Shown here piece after piece: positions 49,679-61,237 of a stretch of DNA of 64,000 nucleotides (position 1 is the first letter of the stretch; every line of letters starts with the position of its first letter). This stretch comes from Coniochaeta sp. PMI_546 (taxonomy: Eukaryota > Ascomycota > Sordariomycetes > Coniochaetales > Coniochaetaceae): assembly GCA_021432605.1 (NCBI GenBank), contig MU271144.1, forward strand, positions 2,910,606 through 2,974,605, in the 5' to 3' direction. Under the pieces are notes generated by a model. That model had not been told where the DNA came from. It did not search any database and worked only from the letters and a program-made list of their open reading frames with translations. The position numbers were made by a program, and so were the translations under genes.

Positions 49679-51711
49679 CTATATCCGGCCCCTCTCCAAG
49701 AACCTCTTCGGAACGTCCACCGTCTTAGCCCGCAGATACTCCCCAGCCAGCTTACCCAGCGTGTCATAGTTGCTGCAGGCATTATAGCCCCGGTCCAGAT
49801 GGTCGTGCAGCAGGAAGTGCACCGCCCTGACGCCGGGGATCTCGAACCGGTCGACGGGCTTGCCCTTGTACTCCTGCGGGCCCAGCAGCTCCTTGATCTT
49901 GTCGACCGTCAGCAGGCTGCGCAGCCAGTCCCACTCGTCGTCGCGGCGCACGAAGAACCCGACGTTGCAGTCGGACGCCTTGTCGCCCGACCGGCCGTAG
50001 ACGACGTAGCCCAGCGGCGCGCGGACGGTCTCGCCCCAGGAGTCCAGGGGGAGGGGGGACTGCGTCTCGTAGCTGGGTTGTTGGCGGGGGTAGGTGCGTG
50101 TCTGTTTGGGTGCGGGCATGTCGAGGATTTGGTGGTTTCCGAAGAGGAAGTGGACGCGGTGCTGTAGCTCCGACTGTGGGAGGAGGGCGACCCAGTACTC
50201 GTAGTAGGGCTTCGGTACCGTCTGTCGCAGGTCGTTGGAGAGACTCGCGCCCGGGACGCTCTGGAGGAATAGTTCCAGCACCCATCTGTTGAACCCGTTG
50301 GGGACGTCTGGCCGCAGGAGCTCGGGGTCTTTTGTCTGCGCAAAGATGCGGAAGTCGACTGTGGCCAGATCCTGGTTCTCGGCGTCGATCGGACTCGATC
50401 CGTTCTGGTGGAACTTGAGGGTGGTGAACTTGGGGATGTTCTCCTCGCCGATGGCGTAGCGGACCTGGGCCTCGGTCACGGCGCACTTCTCCGCCATGTC
50501 GAGGCCGCAGAGGTAGATGTGCCACTCGGCCTGGAACCCGGCCGGGGCCGTGATGCCTACTTTGGTCGTGGGTGGAGGGGGCAGACCTTTCACGCCGCTG
50601 ACGTGCACGCGGTCTTCGCCTAACTGAACCATCTGGATGCCTTGCAGGTCGGCTACGACATCGCAGTTGTAGTACCATCTGGCTTTCTGTCAGTTCTTGA
50701 TGGCACTCGCACGGTAGGTGGAGTAAACTCACGGTCCCTGAATCTCGTAGACAAGCTGGCTCGTCACACTCGCAACCGTCACACAACCCCCCGTGTCCTT
50801 CTCCTTGGCAATAACACATTCCCCTCTATAGTCCACCTCCGCGATCGGAAAGCCCATATTGACATGCTTGCCCGTCTTGATCAGATCCTTGAAACCAGAG
50901 TAATAACCACCCGTCACATACGCAGAGCACTCAATCAGATGGCCCGCCACCAGGGCACCAGCCAGCTCGTCGAACTGGTCAGCCCGCCAGCCGTGCCACC
51001 ACGCCGCAACGCCTATCACGGGCGCGGCATCCGCCACTCTACCGCAGATAACCACATCCGCGCCCCGGCGCAACGCCTCCGCGATGCCCAGACCACCCAG
51101 GTACGCCTGCGCGCAGACGGGCTCGAGACCCCACTCCTCCAGCGTCTTGCCGTGCATGAGGGACTCGAACCTCTCACCGGCCCCGATGAGCCTGTTCACC
51201 TGGTCGGTGACGTCGTCGCCCTCCACCCACGCGACCTTGAGTCTGTCCCCATACCCCCGGTCGGCAATCATCTTGGCGCAGACTTGCGCCAGGAGCTCCG
51301 TGTCGCTCGCGCCGGCATTGACGGCCAGCTTGGCGCCGTTCCTCGCCAGGTTCTCGATGGCGGGCTCGAAGCACTGGAGGAACGTCTCGGCGTACATGGC
51401 CGTCGCCATCTTCTCCTCCAGCGTCTGCGCCTTCTGCGACGTGGGCTGGTTGCGGACCTTGCCGCTCCCGTGGACGGTCATTGTCTTTTTTTTATAAAAA
51501 AAAACACACCAAGTCAGATAAGATGAAGTGACAAAGAAAAAGGCGAAGAGAGGGCTGGGGCAAAACAAACCATCTCGGACAACCAGTCGCCAATCACGGC
51601 GTCGACATCCGGGTCGCCTGCTAGACTGGTGATGGCCCGCGCCCGGTCGGTGAAGCCGCCGGAGCAGCCTGCTATGCGGACCGGCCGCTTGTTGGAGGAC
51701 GAAGGAGACAT
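49679..51711 (-). CDS. AtuA-family (DUF1446) protein
   Basis: Three exons: 51711..51571, 51484..50733 and 50678..49679; 630 residues. The N-terminal part, about 10-460, is the AtuA domain named from bacterial acyclic terpene utilisation; visible blocks are RIAGCSGGFTDR, GDWLSEM, LAVNAGASD and CGRVADAAPVIG. A C-terminal ferredoxin-like domain, about 515-625, contains YGRSGDKASDCNVGFFVR. In fungi this fused form is common but its substrate is not established; a cytosolic catabolic role on a branched acyl or terpene-derived compound is a guess. The start codon precedes PSSSNKRPVRIAG directly, with no targeting signal seen. Intron 1 ends in a long A-rich tract (tataaaaaaaag) with no polypyrimidine stretch close to the acceptor, yet the joined sequence matches the family. 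Confidence 0.9.
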
Positions 51712-52820
51712 GGTAAGGATGGTATTATGTGTTCACTAGATCACCAGGGCTTTGGATAAGGTGTATGGGCAAGTTTAAAAAGCCCATAAACTTGGACGGA
51801 ATTAGGAGAATGGAAGAAGCCCCACGTCTTACCTATATACCGGGCTTGAAAACCTTACCTTGGGATATCGAAGCTGAACGCGACATCTGCGGAAAACGAA
51901 GTCCGCTTGGAGGTACTCGCGGGCGGAGGTTTGTAGGACGGAGTTGTTCCCGGCCCAAGTGGTCGAGGAGGACGTGTAGTGGGGGGTTATGGGGTCAATC
52001 CGGGGGTGCGGTGCGGGGTGGTCGAGTCAGGAGGGACATCTGGGTTGCGGTTAGTGAGTCGTGTGGATTTCCATGTATAGGAAAGAATTGTGGCACAACG
52101 AGTAAAGTTATAGATAGCAAGTATTGTGGGAGAGATTCGCGCCGAGTACTCGTCACATATCAGTGTGGTCGTCCGGCCGTCCGTCTATCCAGCTGTACGT
52201 ATATTCTGGTCTTTGCTAAAGAGATTGGAAACATGTGTTGCTAAAGAGTCTCGGCATATGGCCTTCGCACGAGGTGTGACGACGAACCACACTGAAATGT
52301 ATAGTCCTATGGTAAGTGTATCGTCTCTCATTAACCTGTCTGCTATGTAGGAGCCCGATAAGCGGAGCCATCAAGCCGTCGCGAAGATCGAGAAGTCACT
52401 GTCTAGACGTCCAGTACAGCCTCGTAAGACTTTTCCCTGTAGAAGGTAGAGTGTGAAGCAACCCTTGGCAGGTAAAGCGAGAAATCTGCGTAGACGAGCG
52501 GGCTAATAGACAGATGGTGGCATATGAACACAGGAACATCTGGCTGCACCAATGGCCGCAAGTCGGCCAAACTTAGAGCTTCCTCCTCTGTATACCGTGC
52601 ACCGTAAGCTCAAGTCGGATGATGGCTCGGACCACAAACCAATGTGTAGAGCAAGGCAATACGCCCAAACACATCGACCACCAGATACCAAGCCGCAACC
52701 CCTTGCGGCATATCATCCTCCCCAAACCAGCTGATAGACGCTAGTCACGGTGCTGGTGCTGGACAACTCCGGACGACGTCCGTCCCCTATTTGTACATGG
52801 CATCAATGGCCACAACGCGC
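51712..52820. other. Intergenic region, no gene seen
   Basis: Promoter of the AtuA-family gene and 3' region of cullin-1. It contains CCTTACCT at 51853-51860. Open frames here are short and unconvincing. Confidence 0.5.
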
Positions 52821-55408
52821 TTAAGCCAGGTATCCGAGGTCGTCGTCGTCCAGACGCTCGAGGTACTCTTTGTCGAGCAGGATCTCGATACATTTCTTGA
52901 TGTCGCTCACTTTGGGCACGAATCTTTGTCGGATCTGGTTGATCGTCTCGCTCAGCAGCTGCTGGTGCTTCATCCTCTTGCGAGCCTTCATGATACGGAC
53001 AATGGCAGACTGTATGATGTGGTTAGTACGACATCTTCGGTTGCGAGAATAGATAGTAGAGGGTAGACTCACCTGAAGAAGGAGCTTGCGATCCTCCTCA
53101 ATCGTCTTGTTAGTCTCCTGTTCCTCCTGCTTCGTCTCCGACTTCATGCCGACGTTCAGGTTCACCCGCAACTTCTTACTCTTGAAGTCGTAGTTAAGCA
53201 CGAAATTCGCGCCGGGGCCGACCTTCCCGTCCGGTTTCATGAGCAGAACCTTGGCTTTGCACAAGATGGAAAGTGAAGGGTCGAGAGCTTCGCTGTTGAG
53301 CTGCGTCGTCGACGCAATATCATCGTAAGTTTGGTGGTCTCTCTCGTTGAACAAAAGCAGAATGGCCATCTGGTAAAGCGAGACTTGGAACGTGTACGGG
53401 GTCTTTGTATTTTTGCAGTAAGTCGCCTTGACCTCGCCCTTGCAGAGCTGCCACAACCACGTCAGCTTGCGGCCTTCGTGCTTGTTCTTGTAGAAGCGCG
53501 AAAACCGCTCGCAGTCTGCTGAGATTTCGATCGGGGGGTTGAACGTCGTGTTAGGTGCGGTCAGCGGCCAGAAGCCAGTGCCGAGAATGGAGTACTGAGA
53601 GTCGAGCACTTTGGTGTCCAGGGCCCTCGCATGCTCCTTGAATCCCTCGTTGAGATCCTTGGAGATCTGCATGTCCTGGAACATTCTCTGCAGCTTGTTG
53701 GTGTACTCGAATCCACAGGCCTCCTTCAGCTTGCTGATCATGCTCGTCTCAGCATCGTCCGAAGACGAGTTGCTGTGCACCAGCCGCCGCGCCAGCATCC
53801 GGGAGTAGAACTTCTGGAAGACATCCTTGTCCTCGATATACTTGAACACAGTCATTATCTGGCTCAGAGTATTCTCCAGTTCAGCCTCCTCGATACCAGT
53901 GCCACTCTTCCGCAGCAAGATGTCGGTATACTTGGCCAGCAGCTCGGGCGACTTGTTTGACCCAGACTTGCACACATCGTTGCGGTTGACGAATTCCCTG
54001 CAGGCGTTGTCCAGGGACCTCGTAAACTCGGGCTCGTCGTTGAAGGCCCTCTTGACGAGGCCCTGGTACTGCGTGTGAATCTCAAGTAGCGCATCGACGT
54101 AAACCTTGGGTTCTAGCTTCTCGGCATCTGCAGAGACTTTGGCAACTGCGGCCAAACCCGCCTTCCGGACATGGGCCTCGAACTTGGATCGTAGAGGGTC
54201 AAGACCATCAGGTATCCTCGACAGAAGGCTGTACATCCTAGCCATATCCTCTTCTCGGTCGTTGTCGAGGAGAACCTGAAACTCGTCGCGGAGGAGTCCT
54301 GAATGGTCCGCAATGAGGACCTGGTTGCACGCCTTCTTGAGCGGCATAGCGATGTCGGTATGCAGGTACATCTTGACACGCTCCTCCTCCTCGTCTAGGC
54401 GGGTCTCTGCCTTCTTCATGTACTCCACCACACTATTCTCCGCCACAAACTGCTTGCTCTCGGCGGTGTAGAACTGCTTGGTCGCCTCCAGGAATGGGCG
54501 CTCGAAGTGGTACCGGTAGACGTCCAGCGTCGTCTTGGTCGAGTCCTGGTCATCCAATCCGAGGGATACGAAGGAGTCAACCACTTGTTTGATCTGACTA
54601 TGCTCGATGGTCTCGCCTTGGCGCTGCTTCTCGACCAGCTTAAGGACTGCTGCCATAACCTTCTCCGACACCTTGTCGAACAAGACGCTGCGCCACTGGA
54701 CGAGATGGAGCGTGTAGACGTCGTAGATATGCTTCTTTCCTTCGTCCATTTCGCGCTTCACCCAGTGCCTGTTGAGGTAACGGAAGAGGTGGTGGATATA
54801 CTTGGCGGCAATGGTGTATCGGTTCCATTGTTTGATGTAGAAGGCGAGCAAGGCCTCGTCTTGGTGAGAGTTGGACTCCTGCACAAGCTGGTCGAGATGG
54901 GCCGTCAAGTATTCGATGAGCTTCTTGTAGATCTCCTCTCCGAGAAGATGAGCTGCCGAAGGTTAGCCTCCCGAATGATTGATAATCCGATCTCAGCCGA
55001 GCCACGAACCTCCTCTATGGGCGCCAGTATGCATGTTCTGCTGCGGGTTGAAGCCGACAGCCTTCTGCGATGTGCAGAAGTTATGGATAGCTCTGGAGAA
55101 AGTTAGCAGGAAATCTGGCGGAGGCGTATGAGGTCGTTGCTAACGTGTAGATGCCCATGTACTGCAGAAAGACGGTAGTTAGTAAGCGATCACGGACGTC
55201 GAGGATTATGTCCCACGTACAGTCTGCATGTCCATACCCTCATGGAGGTTGTCCATAATGCGGTCGATACCCGCCTGGAGATACGCCCATCTTGTGAGGT
55301 TAGCATACGAGATAGTCACGTTGCCAAGGTAGATACACACGTCTTATCGATATCATCGCGATCCGGAGTGGCGGGGAAGTTGTTCCCGCGTGAATGTGGT
55401 GGTACCAT
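52821..55408 (-). CDS. CUL1: Cullin-1, scaffold of SCF ubiquitin ligases
   Basis: Six exons: 55408..55341, 55290..55221, 55161..55145 (17 bases), 55092..55010, 54952..53073 and 53009..52821; 768 residues. It bridges Skp1/F-box adaptors, bound by N-terminal cullin repeats, to the RING protein Rbx1, bound by the C-terminal cullin homology domain. The N-terminus reads through TWAYLQAGIDRIM and YTAIHNFCTSQK across tiny exons, typical of fungal CUL1. The winged-helix end contains IVRIMKARK, with Lys714 as the neddylation site, and terminates LDDDDLGYLA, the canonical cullin end. The final intron is 63 bases, a multiple of three with no stop, so its retention would keep the frame. No key residue is missing. 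Confidence 0.96.
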
Positions 55409-56406
55409 GGCGGTAGAGGTGTGATGGATGCCAAACGCCCTTCAGCGGCTCGGGTTGCGGGAGGCCGTCTGTCAGGCTGAGAGGTGTCCGAGATAACGCA
55501 AGGGCGCTTTCTCCAATATCAGTACCTCCAGACGATCGATGAGCTTCACAGGAGTGCTCGCAGCAGCGTGGCCGTTTGGGAGAGATGTGGGTGCGATGGT
55601 AGATATGATGTCGTGTGGCGGGTTGGCTGAGGCGGACGTGGAAATAAATGAAAGGCAGTCGTGGCGAAGGCCCCACGAGGAACGTGCTCCAAGAATAAGC
55701 CGACCGAAAGGGAAGCGGGCGCTGAACAAGGTCAGGCGCGCAATCGGCCGGGAGAGGGGGGAGAGATGAAAAGAGATGGGAGAAAATGAAGAGCCGAAGT
55801 CTTCGTTTCACAGGATGGCAGGCGGTTATGGAATTCAAAGCGGCTTCTGTTTGTAATGCTGCCTTCAGGTGTCATCCAGGTGTCCAGGCGTCCAGGTGTC
55901 AGGTTGGGGGAGTGGCTCAAAAGGTGGGCAACACAGTCCCTACTCCCTGACTCCCCAGGCTGCCGAGCCCCACTATGGCGAGTGACTGACCTGGCCGGTC
56001 AGTGCGTCACACGCTAGAGATTTGAGTTGGGGGGCGGCTGCGCTAGTTTAGCCGCCAGCAAGCGCGCTCTGACGCCATTGGAACTTCGGGCATTTTCTCA
56101 CTACGTATAGTATCTGGCAAGTACCTTATGTCAGCCATGGCGTTCTTGTGGTCACGAATAGATGATGGCCCCTTCCGTGGACAACGGTATGCCGTAAGTC
56201 TACCTAGATACCTACCTTATACAACAACTCGCGCATGTGCATACCAAAGTATGAGGTACCTAGGTACAGTATCAGAGTTACCTTGCCTTGGCACGATTGA
56301 CACCACCCCCGTTGTATGACGCCTTGAGGCCATCTGTGGTATCATAATTCATCCAGACAGTAACAATACTGCTAATAATTACACGACCCATGCTATACAA
56401 AACAAA
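55409..56406. other. Intergenic region upstream of cullin-1
   Basis: It includes the cullin promoter and leader and the 3' side of the Srf1-like gene. Around 56120-56290 there are several TACCT/AGGTA elements, including GGTACCTAGGTAC at 56256-56268. No gene is seen. Confidence 0.5.
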
Positions 56407-57583
56407 TTAACCATGAGCACCATGGCCTCCCCACGTATGCGTGTCCTCCTCGCCCCCGCCCAGCCGTTGCACCAGTCTAAACACATTCACCGTGAACGTC
56501 ATGGTCCACGATATGAGCCCAGTCGTCTGGAAAGCAGCCAGCGCCCGCGAGTATCTCTCCACCACCTGAATAGGCGAGTTATGATAGACCAACGCCTCAA
56601 ACGCCAATGTGGTACTCGCCGACTTGAAGATGATGAAAAACAGGTCCATCAACACCAGAGATATCTTGCTCGTCGCCGTCCGCAGCCCCAGCGGTTTGCC
56701 CGTGTACTCATCCCACGTCATGTAACCAATATACGGAATCGCCACACAGTCCACCACGATCGCAACCACGGCCTGCGTCCACTCCGCACCCCGATCGACC
56801 TTGCCCTCTTCGCTCTCGAGGATCTTGATCCCCAGTGCCAGAGCAATGACACTCGTAATCAGCACCGTAAGCCGAAAAGCGAGCGGCACAAGCGGATGCT
56901 TCAGGATCGCATTCCAGAAGCGCTTGTACAGCGCCGCCGTCCTCGTGCCGCGAGATCTCTTGAGGTCGCTTGCCCGCGGTACGTCGACGGGATTGTTGAA
57001 CCCGGGCTGCATCTTATCCAGCTCGTCAACGTCGACGATCTGGGCCTCCTCGTTCGGTAGGTGGCCGTATTGGCTGGAGCGGATGAAGTTCCGCCAGGGA
57101 GAGCCCGGCTCGGACATCAGAAACTTGGACACGACGACGGGTTCCGCGGACCGCAGGTGGTCCCATTTGCGGCCGCGTTCGGCGCCGCCTTTGCGTAGCA
57201 TGTTCTGGAGCTTGAGGCGCGATCGTTTGGCTTCGCTGAGAGCCAGGTCGCTGGGGTAGATGTAGCCATCTCGCGACATGCGGCGATGTGGCTCGGAGGG
57301 CGTGTTGTTGTGTTGTGGTATCGCGGCCTGAGGAGGTGGTCGGTAGAGGGAGCGTATGGCGGCTTCGTCGGGCTCTCCATAGCGCACTTCGTAAGAATCG
57401 ATCCAGGCTGGCCCATCTCTAGTGTTAGTGACTCCTGCTGCATTGTGTGATCTGTACTAGCTCCAACTTACGCGGTATCGTTCGCGGAGCCCGGAGTCGA
57501 GGAGCGTGTGAATTGATCGTCGAACCCGTCCCAACCGAGACGCCGGTCTGGGGCGAATGAGGGTCGGAGGCCGTCTCACTCAT
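56407..57583 (-). CDS. SRF1: Srf1-like regulator of phospholipase D, four-pass membrane protein
   Basis: Two exons, 57583..57472 and 57407..56407; 370 residues. The N-terminal 200 residues are cytosolic and basic, containing WIDSYEVRYGEPDE and the block PGSPWRNFIRSSQYGHLPNEEAQ, which I associate with fungal Srf1 (regulator of Spo14 phospholipase D). Four membrane helices follow at about 212-234, 247-268, 286-308 and 325-350, then a short His/Gly tail. The first-exon junction is uncertain: two acceptors 11 bases apart (after cactag or gggccag) link different exon 1 frames to the same downstream frame. I used the distal acceptor because it connects to an ATG. The family assignment is from memory of conserved blocks. 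Confidence 0.75.
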
Positions 57584-58377
57584 GGTGTCTTGGCGGGATG
57601 AGGCTCGATGTGGAAGTGACGATGAGGTCCCGAGATGGCATCACCCACCTGCAACCGACGAGAACACCTCGGAACTGTGGGATTGAGGTTATTGCGACCT
57701 CATGCTGGTTAGGAGGGAGATCGTGGAAGCAACAAGGAGGTTAAAGCGCGGCGAATGCGGGTGCGTTCAGACTTGGCGGCTGGTCGGCTACACGCCCTGA
57801 TCACAGGTTCAACCGTTCAAGGTCACTGTTTGTCCCATCACCAGGGCATCGGACAAGAAATTAGCGTGCCGGGAACCAAGACGAGGGCCGTTAAAGAGAA
57901 ACGTGAGAGACACTACCGGGACCCGCCTGTGGAGAGGATCGACAGGGGCATCTCAGGCCTAAAAGCTCGAACCAGCCCCCGTAATACAGAGCACCTGCAT
58001 GTACCTCTCTAACAAGCGTTCCTTGAGATCCGGACCGACCCAGTTTATGACGGCCATGTCGTCACTGCCCGGCAGCTAAACCCAGCAATGTGGCCCAATT
58101 TTACAGGGCATTCAAGATCGTGACAACCTCAGTTCTACAGAGAGCTGCCTCCCTTACATCGTGTTTTTCCTCCAATTCCTCGCCTTGCATGTTCTTTCAT
58201 TCTTTTTTTTTTTTTCTTCCTATCTCATTGTCCGTGTTTGGAGACGATGCGCTGTGCTGTTTCCACGCATTAGTTGAAAAATAAGGGCGCCCCAGACCAT
58301 TTTTTCCAACTTTCATAGCTTCTCAATCCCTCCAACATCCCCGCTAACAGATCAACCTCCCCCTTTGAGCCTTCACA
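57584..58377. promoter_or_regulatory. Divergent promoter between Srf1-like and Mit_KHE1 genes
   Basis: The region carries a T tract at about 58204-58217 and becomes C/T-rich just before the Mit_KHE1 start. No gene is seen. Confidence 0.45.
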
Positions 58378-59403
58378 ATGCGGCTCTTTCTCCTCCCCAT
58401 CTCAACCCGCCGGACCCTCCTCTACTGCCAACGTCTCGAAGCCGCAAAAGGCTCTTCAGGCACACAATCCTATTCCGAGCGCATCCAGGAGAAAGCTGCC
58501 AAGACGTGGGCAAGCTGGGAGCAAAAAGACAAGGGATGGCAAAAGACGGTCGTGAAGTACGGCAACCGTGCCCTGCGGCGCATCCCCTATGAAGAATGGG
58601 GCCTCAAATCCGTGCCTCCTCTGTCGGAGACACGCAAGACGCAAGAAGTAGACGGCACAGACAAGGTCGAGGTCGTCTACCCCCAGTCGTTGATCCCCAC
58701 GGACAAGGTCCCTGGCGTGATAAGAACCCTGGCTACGGAACGAGAGGCGCTACATAAGAGGAAGTTGATCTGGTGTCTCATCGGCATGCCCATCTCGGCA
58801 CCTGTGGCGCTCATTCCTGTGTAAGTTCTCACTCCTCTTATCATACATATATCACCAATTTCTGACATACAGATATCATACAGCGTCCCCAACATCCCCT
58901 TCTTCTACCTAGTATACAGAGCCTGGTCGCACTGGCGCGCCATCCAAGGCGGCAAACACCTGCAATTCCTCCTCAAAAACAACCTCCTCGCCCCCACGCC
59001 GTCTCCCGTCGTAGACCGCGTCTACGCCGACCAAAAACCCCCCCTCGAGTCAAGCCCGACACCGACCACGACGCCGGAGACGGACATGTCGGAGAACATC
59101 ACCCCCTTCCCGCCCCCGACGATCGAGCCGTCGCACCCGGACGGGGAGACCATGCTGCTGTCCCAGGAGAACGCCAAGCGCATGACGCAGGAGCTGCAGC
59201 TGCCGGCGCTGGAGGTCGAGCTGGAGAGGGCGATCTGGCAGGTCGAGACCGCCATCAGGAAGCAGAAGGAGGAGAGTCGGAAGGAGGAAGAGGTCCAGAA
59301 AGAGCAGGAGGAGGTGGGGAAGCAACAGTCGGCTGAGAAAGACGCGGCTGGGACGGGCGTCGAGATACCCCGGCCTCGGGAGGATGATAAGAAGACGAGG
59401 TGA
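58378..59403 (+). CDS. Mitochondrial K+/H+ exchange-related protein (Mit_KHE1)
   Basis: Two exons, 58378..58820 and 58884..59403; 320 residues. The N-terminus MRLFLLPISTRRTLLYC resembles a mitochondrial targeting sequence followed by a conserved region (WASWEQKDKGWQKTVVKYGN, RRIPYEEWGLKSVPP) that I associate with the Mit_KHE1 family, linked to K+/H+ exchange across the inner membrane. A hydrophobic hairpin spans about 130-165 (WCLIGMPISAPVALIPV then VPNIPFFYLVYRAW), split by the intron. The tail after LLAPTPSP is a charged Glu/Lys/Gln coiled coil, longer than usual for the family as I recall it. It is divergent from the Srf1-like gene. Confidence 0.85.
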
Positions 59404-59643
59404 TGCTACCGGTTTCCCCTGTCTTCGGCCAGGGCTAGTGATGATGTATGATTGCGTCGACCGAGAGCGACTGTATAGTACCGCGGCGAGAGGTGAGGCG
59501 TGACTCCTCTCAATATCAGCCAGCCTACAAGGGCTCTCTCTCTCTCCGCTTAGCGAGCAGCTCGAAATGGTTGCGAGAAAGAAAAAAAAAGAACCCCTCC
59601 GAGTTTCTGGGTTCCGAATCATCACGTTTTCTTTTCGTCGGGA
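59404..59643. other. Convergent 3' gap
   Basis: Only 240 bases separate the stop codons of two converging genes, so their transcripts may overlap. Contains a CT run at 59534-59545 and an A tract at 59577-59590. Confidence 0.5.
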
Positions 59644-60231
59644 TCACGACTTGACCCGCACCACCATCCCCTGCCTGAAACTGGCCCTGTACCGCATACT
59701 CGGCAGTAGACAGAAGGAAAGACACAGCAAGCAGAGAACGAGCAGCGTCTTCCTCGCAAGCCCCCTGTACGGCAGCCGCGCCTCATCCGTCTGCGGTCGT
59801 CTGTATTCGTCCGTCGCGGCAGACAGGTCCACGGTGAAGGGCTGCAAGAGCCCAAACGAAGGCTTCTCCGCCGCCGCCGCCGCCGCCGCCGCGGGCGAGA
59901 GCGGTTCTAGCCCGAGACTGTGCTCGAGGTCGACGGCGGCTGCCGGGGCGCAGTCGCGGTGCATGTCTAGCGCGGCGCGGCTCAGGGGGCTGTCGGTCAT
60001 GTCACGCTCGTTCCGCGGGTGGTGGTAGGCGCGGCGGAGGGCTTCGGACCGCCACGCCTCGGCTGCTTTGGCGCGGAGGATGTGCTGCGCGTAGCTCAGT
60101 GATGGCGTCTGTTTTGCGACTGGTCTGGGACGCCAGTGTTTCTTGGCGCGGGAGCTGTCGTGGCGGGTATCTGGGTTCAAGGGTGAAGGGACTGAGGGGA
60201 TGTATTGTTTGTCGAACCGGGATCTGGGCAT
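59644..60231 (-). CDS. Small hypothetical protein with C-terminal membrane anchor
   Basis: A single exon of 195 codons. The ATG at MPRSRFDKQYIP is chosen because the frame upstream reads poorly. The N-terminal half is basic with aromatic residues (KKHWRPRPVAK, YAQHILRAKAAEAWRSEALRRAY), followed by an eight-Ala run from a GCC repeat. A hydrophobic segment at about 168-185 (TLLVLCLLCLSFCLL) near the C-terminus is followed by RYRASFRQGMVVRVKS, suggesting a tail-anchored protein. No family recognised. The frame has coding-like GC bias. Its stop lies 240 bases from the converging Mit_KHE1 stop. Confidence 0.6.
   Translation of the reverse strand: MPRSRFDKQYIPSVPSPLNPDTRHDSSRAKKHWRPRPVAKQTPSLSYAQHILRAKAAEAWRSEALRRAYHHPRNERDMTDSPLSRAALDMHRDCAPAAAVDLEHSLGLEPLSPAAAAAAAAEKPSFGLLQPFTVDLSAATDEYRRPQTDEARLPYRGLARKTLLVLCLLCLSFCLLPSMRYRASFRQGMVVRVKS
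59868..59892. repeat. GCC/CCG trinucleotide run
   Basis: About eight uninterrupted units encode the poly-alanine tract of the small hypothetical protein. The length is likely to vary between strains. Confidence 0.85.
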
Positions 60232-61237
60232 TTTGGCGGTGGTATGTGTGAAGCTGCTAAGAGGGTAGACTTGGTGATAGTGTAGTAGAAGTAGTATGTG
60301 CAAGATAGCAACACCAACAAGTGGAGAGAATCAAGAGATCGACGACGACGACGGGAGCTAAGACTTGGGATGGGGAACAGGAGGGCACTTAAGACCTGTC
60401 AAGTGCCGACACACGATGGTTTCACACAAGAGATGAATATTCTAGGAAACGCGATGGTGCGTCCTCTGGCATGTTCCACCGTGTATCGTCTCAGAATGTC
60501 TTGGGTTTATTTATTTGTGTCAACTCACTAGGTCCAACCAGGTGCTTCTCTTGCGCGAGACTTGGCGGCTGATAGTAGGACGCAAGGGATGGCGAAGTCT
60601 CTTTTTGGCACGAGATATCGCTGGATGGGACGATGAGGCTGAACTAGCAATTTGGGGTTGGCATGATGTGATATCTCCTCTGAGGGACGTTTGTGTACTT
60701 TCCCTTCTCGACTTCTTCATGTTACGGCATGGGAATTCACGTTCGCTTTCGTAACGTGGTTCAATGGTATAAGGTGAGGAGGGTCTCACCACTCCATATC
60801 TATTCACTAGTGATGCCACCTGAATATTATCCAGTCCGGAAGCCAACGTTTATGTGCTTGTGCCGCGTCAAACGCAGTTCACCGCCGTCAAATGTGACCA
60901 ACGCCAAGGTTCATCGGCCGTCAAGCCTTCCAAGGGTTTGTGGTGCTCACAATGCCCAAGTCTACCCTGACCAATCCCCAACCCAGGCTCATGTGAAAAG
61001 AGGGAATGCTCAACACCGTGGCGCCGATTTATGCAATGGTATGATCCGATATATCCACACAAAAGCTCCCTCGACCTCAATCATCGTTTCCCCGTTTCCG
61101 CCATAGTCCCCTTCAGCAGCCGATGCCAGGCTACTTGTCCTCGTTCATCGCAGCCATCCTCTCCCTAAAAGCCCACAGCAGCGTGATACCCAGCGATACA
61201 AGTCTTGTTGGTAGAAAACAACCCCAGGACATCGCAT
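60232..61237. other. Intergenic region, no gene seen
   Basis: It lies upstream of the small tail-anchored gene and downstream of the J-domain gene. No supported frame or notable motif. Confidence 0.5.

Noticed and set aside
49782-50819. 345-codon minus-strand frame, Arg/Pro-rich
   Set aside because: Off-frame shadow of the AtuA-family gene on the same strand.
51485-51505. A/T palindrome tttataaaaaaaa
   Set aside because: Considered as an insertion footprint, but it lies inside intron 1 of the AtuA-family gene next to the acceptor and has no flanking duplication.
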